Shown piece by piece: positions 61,230 through 64,000 of a DNA stretch of 64,000 nt. The position numbers were made by a program, and so were the translations under genes. Under the pieces are notes generated by a model. It saw only the letters and a list, made by a program, of their open reading frames with translations, searched no databases and had not been told where the DNA came from. Origin of the DNA: Tachypleus tridentatus (taxonomy: Eukaryota; Arthropoda; Merostomata; Xiphosura; Limulidae); NCBI RefSeq assembly GCF_004210375.1, contig NC_134834.1, positions 12,633,857 through 12,697,856 on the forward strand. Reading direction: 5' to 3'. Position 1 is the stretch's first letter, and each line of letters begins with the position of its first letter.

Positions 61230-61343
61230 CTGGCACAGCGGTATATCTGCAGACTCACATCGCTAGAAACCGGGTTTCGATACCCGTGGTGGGCAGAGCA
61301 CAGATAGCCCATTGTGTAGCTTTGTGATTAAACAAACAAAGAA
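61230..61343 (+). mobile_element. Type-3 tRNA-like SINE
   Basis: It has 'ctggcacagcggtatatctg', B-box 'ggtttcgatacccgtggtgg' and tail 'gcccattgtgtagctttgtg' followed by A-rich sequence. Confidence 0.85.
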
Positions 61344-61511
61344 AATCTTTCGATCTTTATTTTACGTGAGTTTGTTAAAACATTTTTATTTAACATTTAC
61401 GGTTTTATATCTGCAAACTATGTATTCATTTCTAATATCTTGGGATTTCGGTTTTCTGGAATATTCCCAGCTTTACTTGTTTTAGTTGGAGTTAATAATT
61501 ATTAGTAAAGC

Positions 61512-61605
61512 AACTTCCCCAATGACTCAGTCTGAACGATGAAAACCAGGTTTCGATACCCGTGATGGGTAGAGCATAGATAGCATATTGTATGGTGGCC
61601 CTGGA
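61512..61605 (+). mobile_element. Degraded type-3 SINE
   Basis: It has 'aatgactcagtctgaacgat', 'ggtttcgatacccgtgatgg' and 'gatagcatattgtatgg'. Confidence 0.7.
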
Positions 61606-61774
61606 ATTAGCGAAAGGTCTAGTCGGCATTGAACATAACAGATGAAGTGTGGTTAGCATTTTATGACATATTTTCTTATGCTTTCACGCAGGAGTTCCTA
61701 CAATTTGTATGTCACATACACAGACATCAAAGTTTCATTTTATTTTTGAAAGGAATGCTATCGCTATTTGTATA

Positions 61775-62050
61775 AGCCCCTAGCATGGCCAGGTGTGTTA
61801 AGGCTTCGACTCGTAATCTGAGAGTCGCGGGTTCAATCCCAATCGCACCTAACATGCTGGCCCCTTCAGCCGTGGGGGCGTTATAATGTGCGGTCAACCC
61901 CACTATTCGTTGGTAAAAGAGGAGCCCAAGAGTTGGCGGTGGGTGGTGATGACTAGCTGCCTTCCCTCTAGTCTTACACTGCTAAATTAGGGACGGCTAG
62001 CACAGATAGCCCTCGAGTAGCTTTGCGCAAAATTCAAAACAAACAAAAAA
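61775..62050 (+). mobile_element. Full-length type-1 SINE
   Basis: It has complete head, body and tail. Flanking duplications are GCTATTTGTATA (61763-61774) and GCTATTTATATA (62051-62062). It differs from the 60611 copy by small indels in the head. Confidence 0.93.
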
Positions 62051-62536
62051 GCTATTTATATATACTGCCGCCATCTTGTGTCTGAAATGTATTTGAGTTT
62101 ATCCCAAAAATTCAGAAAAATTAATGTGATATTTTCGAAATAAGGTTTTGTTTTATAGTTATACCGGAAAAAATTACTATAAACTATGAAAATGTTTTAC
62201 AAAATAAATAATAGTAAACCTAGTGGTTTATAAAATAAGGCTAAAATAAGACCACATTTATCAAAGTGATCCATCAATTATACATTCAGCTCGTTAGCGT
62301 TACATCCGTACATAGCTTTTAATCATGCTAATTAGAAGAACGGCCAGTGAATTTAAGCACAGAACACTAAACCTTTCTATATTTATGTTTGGCTTGAGAA
62401 TTTTTTTTTACGTAGAGGAGCGAACAACCTTCTTCGGTCATCGTCAGGTTCACAAAGAAAGAAACAGGTAACTGACCAGAAGCTGACCACATGTTTGAAA
62501 GGGGTTGTGTAACTAAACCTTTCTCTTTATCATGTG

Positions 62537-62547
62537 CCCCCCCCCCC
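62537..62547 (+). repeat. Poly-C tract (11 C)
   Basis: This uninterrupted run of 11 C lies directly before a type-3 SINE head. Confidence 0.9.
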
Positions 62548-62660
62548 GTGGCACGGCAGCAAGTCTGCGACGTCACATTACTAGAAACCTGGTTTCGATA
62601 CCCGTGGTGGTAGAGCACAGATAGCCCATTGTATAGCTTTGTGCTTACTTATAAGCAATC
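62548..62660 (+). mobile_element. Type-3 SINE
   Basis: It has 'gtggcacggcagcaagtctg', 'ggtttcgatacccgtggtgg' and tail 'gcccattgtatagctttgtg', followed by (aatc)n. The minus-strand frame 62367-62618 overlaps it and is not a gene. Confidence 0.85.
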
Positions 62661-64000
62661 AATCAATCAAATTGTGTCACGTTGTTCCGACGAGTAGAGG
62701 TGTGAAATAAACAGGAAGTTAAAGCCAAAATCTACTGGAAATACAAGACAACACCAGACTCTATTCGTCCAAATCTGCGAGTCTACACACAGTTATAATT
62801 ATCAGGCCTGAACCCTTATTTCTTCAAAAACCATAAGGTTATACTCTCGTAACAGCACTGTTTTAGCCAGTCATGCATGTTTTTAAAACTCTACTGCTTT
62901 CCAAACGCAATATTTTATATTTTATCGAAATAATATATGAAAGGCAAACAATTTAATAAAAGCTGCGTGGTACAAACCTTCGTTTGATAACATGATGATC
63001 GTAGATAGACCTTCTGAATTTATTAACATCTCGAGACATTTGGTGAGAAAAATACGAACAAAACAAAACATTATTGACGATATACAAAAAAACAGATCAA
63101 GATAAAACGTACGTCTATGTTACATAACTAATTATAGGAGTGATAATCAGTCATGGTCTGAAATACATTTGATTTTTGGATAAGTTTTAACGCGCTTATA
63201 TGAAACATGAGTTTTACACAGAGAAAGGAAAAACTGTTTTTTTTCTCATGTAAAAGTCTACGAAACATCTCAAATGTACTGATTCCAACAGTTTCTACAC
63301 ATTTTGAAGTGTTTATTATTTTTTATAAAGAAAATGTAGCCACGGACATTCTATTGAAACTCATGACGTCTGTAGTATCTCATATGTTCTCCACTTATTA
63401 AAACTCACTAGTGCAATGTGTAAGGAGAACATTTATCTTTTAAATGCTAAATCAGCATCTTATATGTAATGAAACGTTTCTACAGATTACAAGTTTCTAT
63501 CTATAAAGAGGGAAAGAGATGACAAAGTGTTCTGAATATAAAATAACAGTTGAAAACAATTTGTATTCGTAGGTGCTGGAAACGAGAGACTTTTCTATTC
63601 ATAACTTATATTAATATCATATTCTATCTTGTATTAAAAGTGAGTAGCAGTTACCACGCATAAGTAAAGACAAAATGAAATATTTTCATTGTTATTACGA
63701 TAGTACGAATGTTCTTGATTGATTGAAACCGCACCGGAAGTTACGTACTTACGTATCCTTAAAGAATTTAAAATATATATATATTGTTATCACATCAACC
63801 CCAGATATCAGTTGGTTTGTTATTGTCGAAAAGTTTCCACCGTCAAAGCAACACTTATTACTTTGACCCATGACCATTGACCCCACTTCCCTAACAAGAT
63901 AAGAGGCAATTCTTTATATTAATATTAACAAGTAGTGCCTGTGTGCACTTAAAATGAAAAATACGTCGTTTATACGTTATGTGAATGTGTTGTAATCTAT
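62661..64000. other. Unique AT-rich DNA with a nuclear-receptor-like site
   Basis: No exon is supported; the plus frame 63207-63401 has no other signal. A short (at)n run is at 63771-63785, and three TGACCM half-sites are at 63864-63883. Nothing else was recognised. Confidence 0.5.

Overview
This window looks like a piece of a chelicerate nuclear genome, most probably a horseshoe crab. It is AT-rich, has no dense coding, and is full of tRNA-derived SINEs whose tails read like 'agctttgcgcgaaattc'. I associate these with Xiphosura from memory; no search was run. There is no operon, bacterial gene, rRNA gene or CRISPR array. About half of the sequence is minisatellite or satellite DNA, and another quarter is a tandemly duplicated gene segment.

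Layout. (1) 1-15310: four tandem copies of a 3.5-4.2 kb segment, each carrying on the minus strand one single-coding-exon gene for a small secreted protein of unknown family. Copy 2 is intact (125 aa), copy 1 has lost its N-terminal half, and copies 3 and 4 carry frameshifts. Shared SINEs and indels group copies 1+2 and copies 3+4. (2) 15311-16005: 43-bp minisatellite. (3) 16006-19185: unique DNA with SINE copies, including an inverted pair and a fold-back element. (4) 19186-19685: 500-N assembly gap, directly followed by (5) 19686-27830: a 32-bp satellite of roughly 250 copies. (6) 27831-29384: unique DNA with two SINE-like elements. (7) 29385-48245: a 37-bp minisatellite of about 500 copies. 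It is organised into alternating blocks of two subtypes and so repeats at a second level of about 4-5.5 kb. (8) 48246-50265: AT-rich DNA containing an ancient, decayed repeat. (9) 50266-52800: 33-bp and 58-bp arrays. (10) 52801-64000: mostly unique DNA with 40-bp, 26-bp and 21-bp arrays, several SINEs with clear target-site duplications, and one CpG-richer stretch (about 56990-57240). That stretch leads into a TATA box, an initiator and a 40-codon ORF.

The only well-supported protein-coding locus is the secreted-protein family at the left end. Its features are a signal peptide, a splice-acceptor-like AG just before the ATG, a polyadenylation signal after the stop, and near-identity of copies. 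Nearly all other open frames lie in tandem repeats or SINEs and are open because of repeat period and composition.
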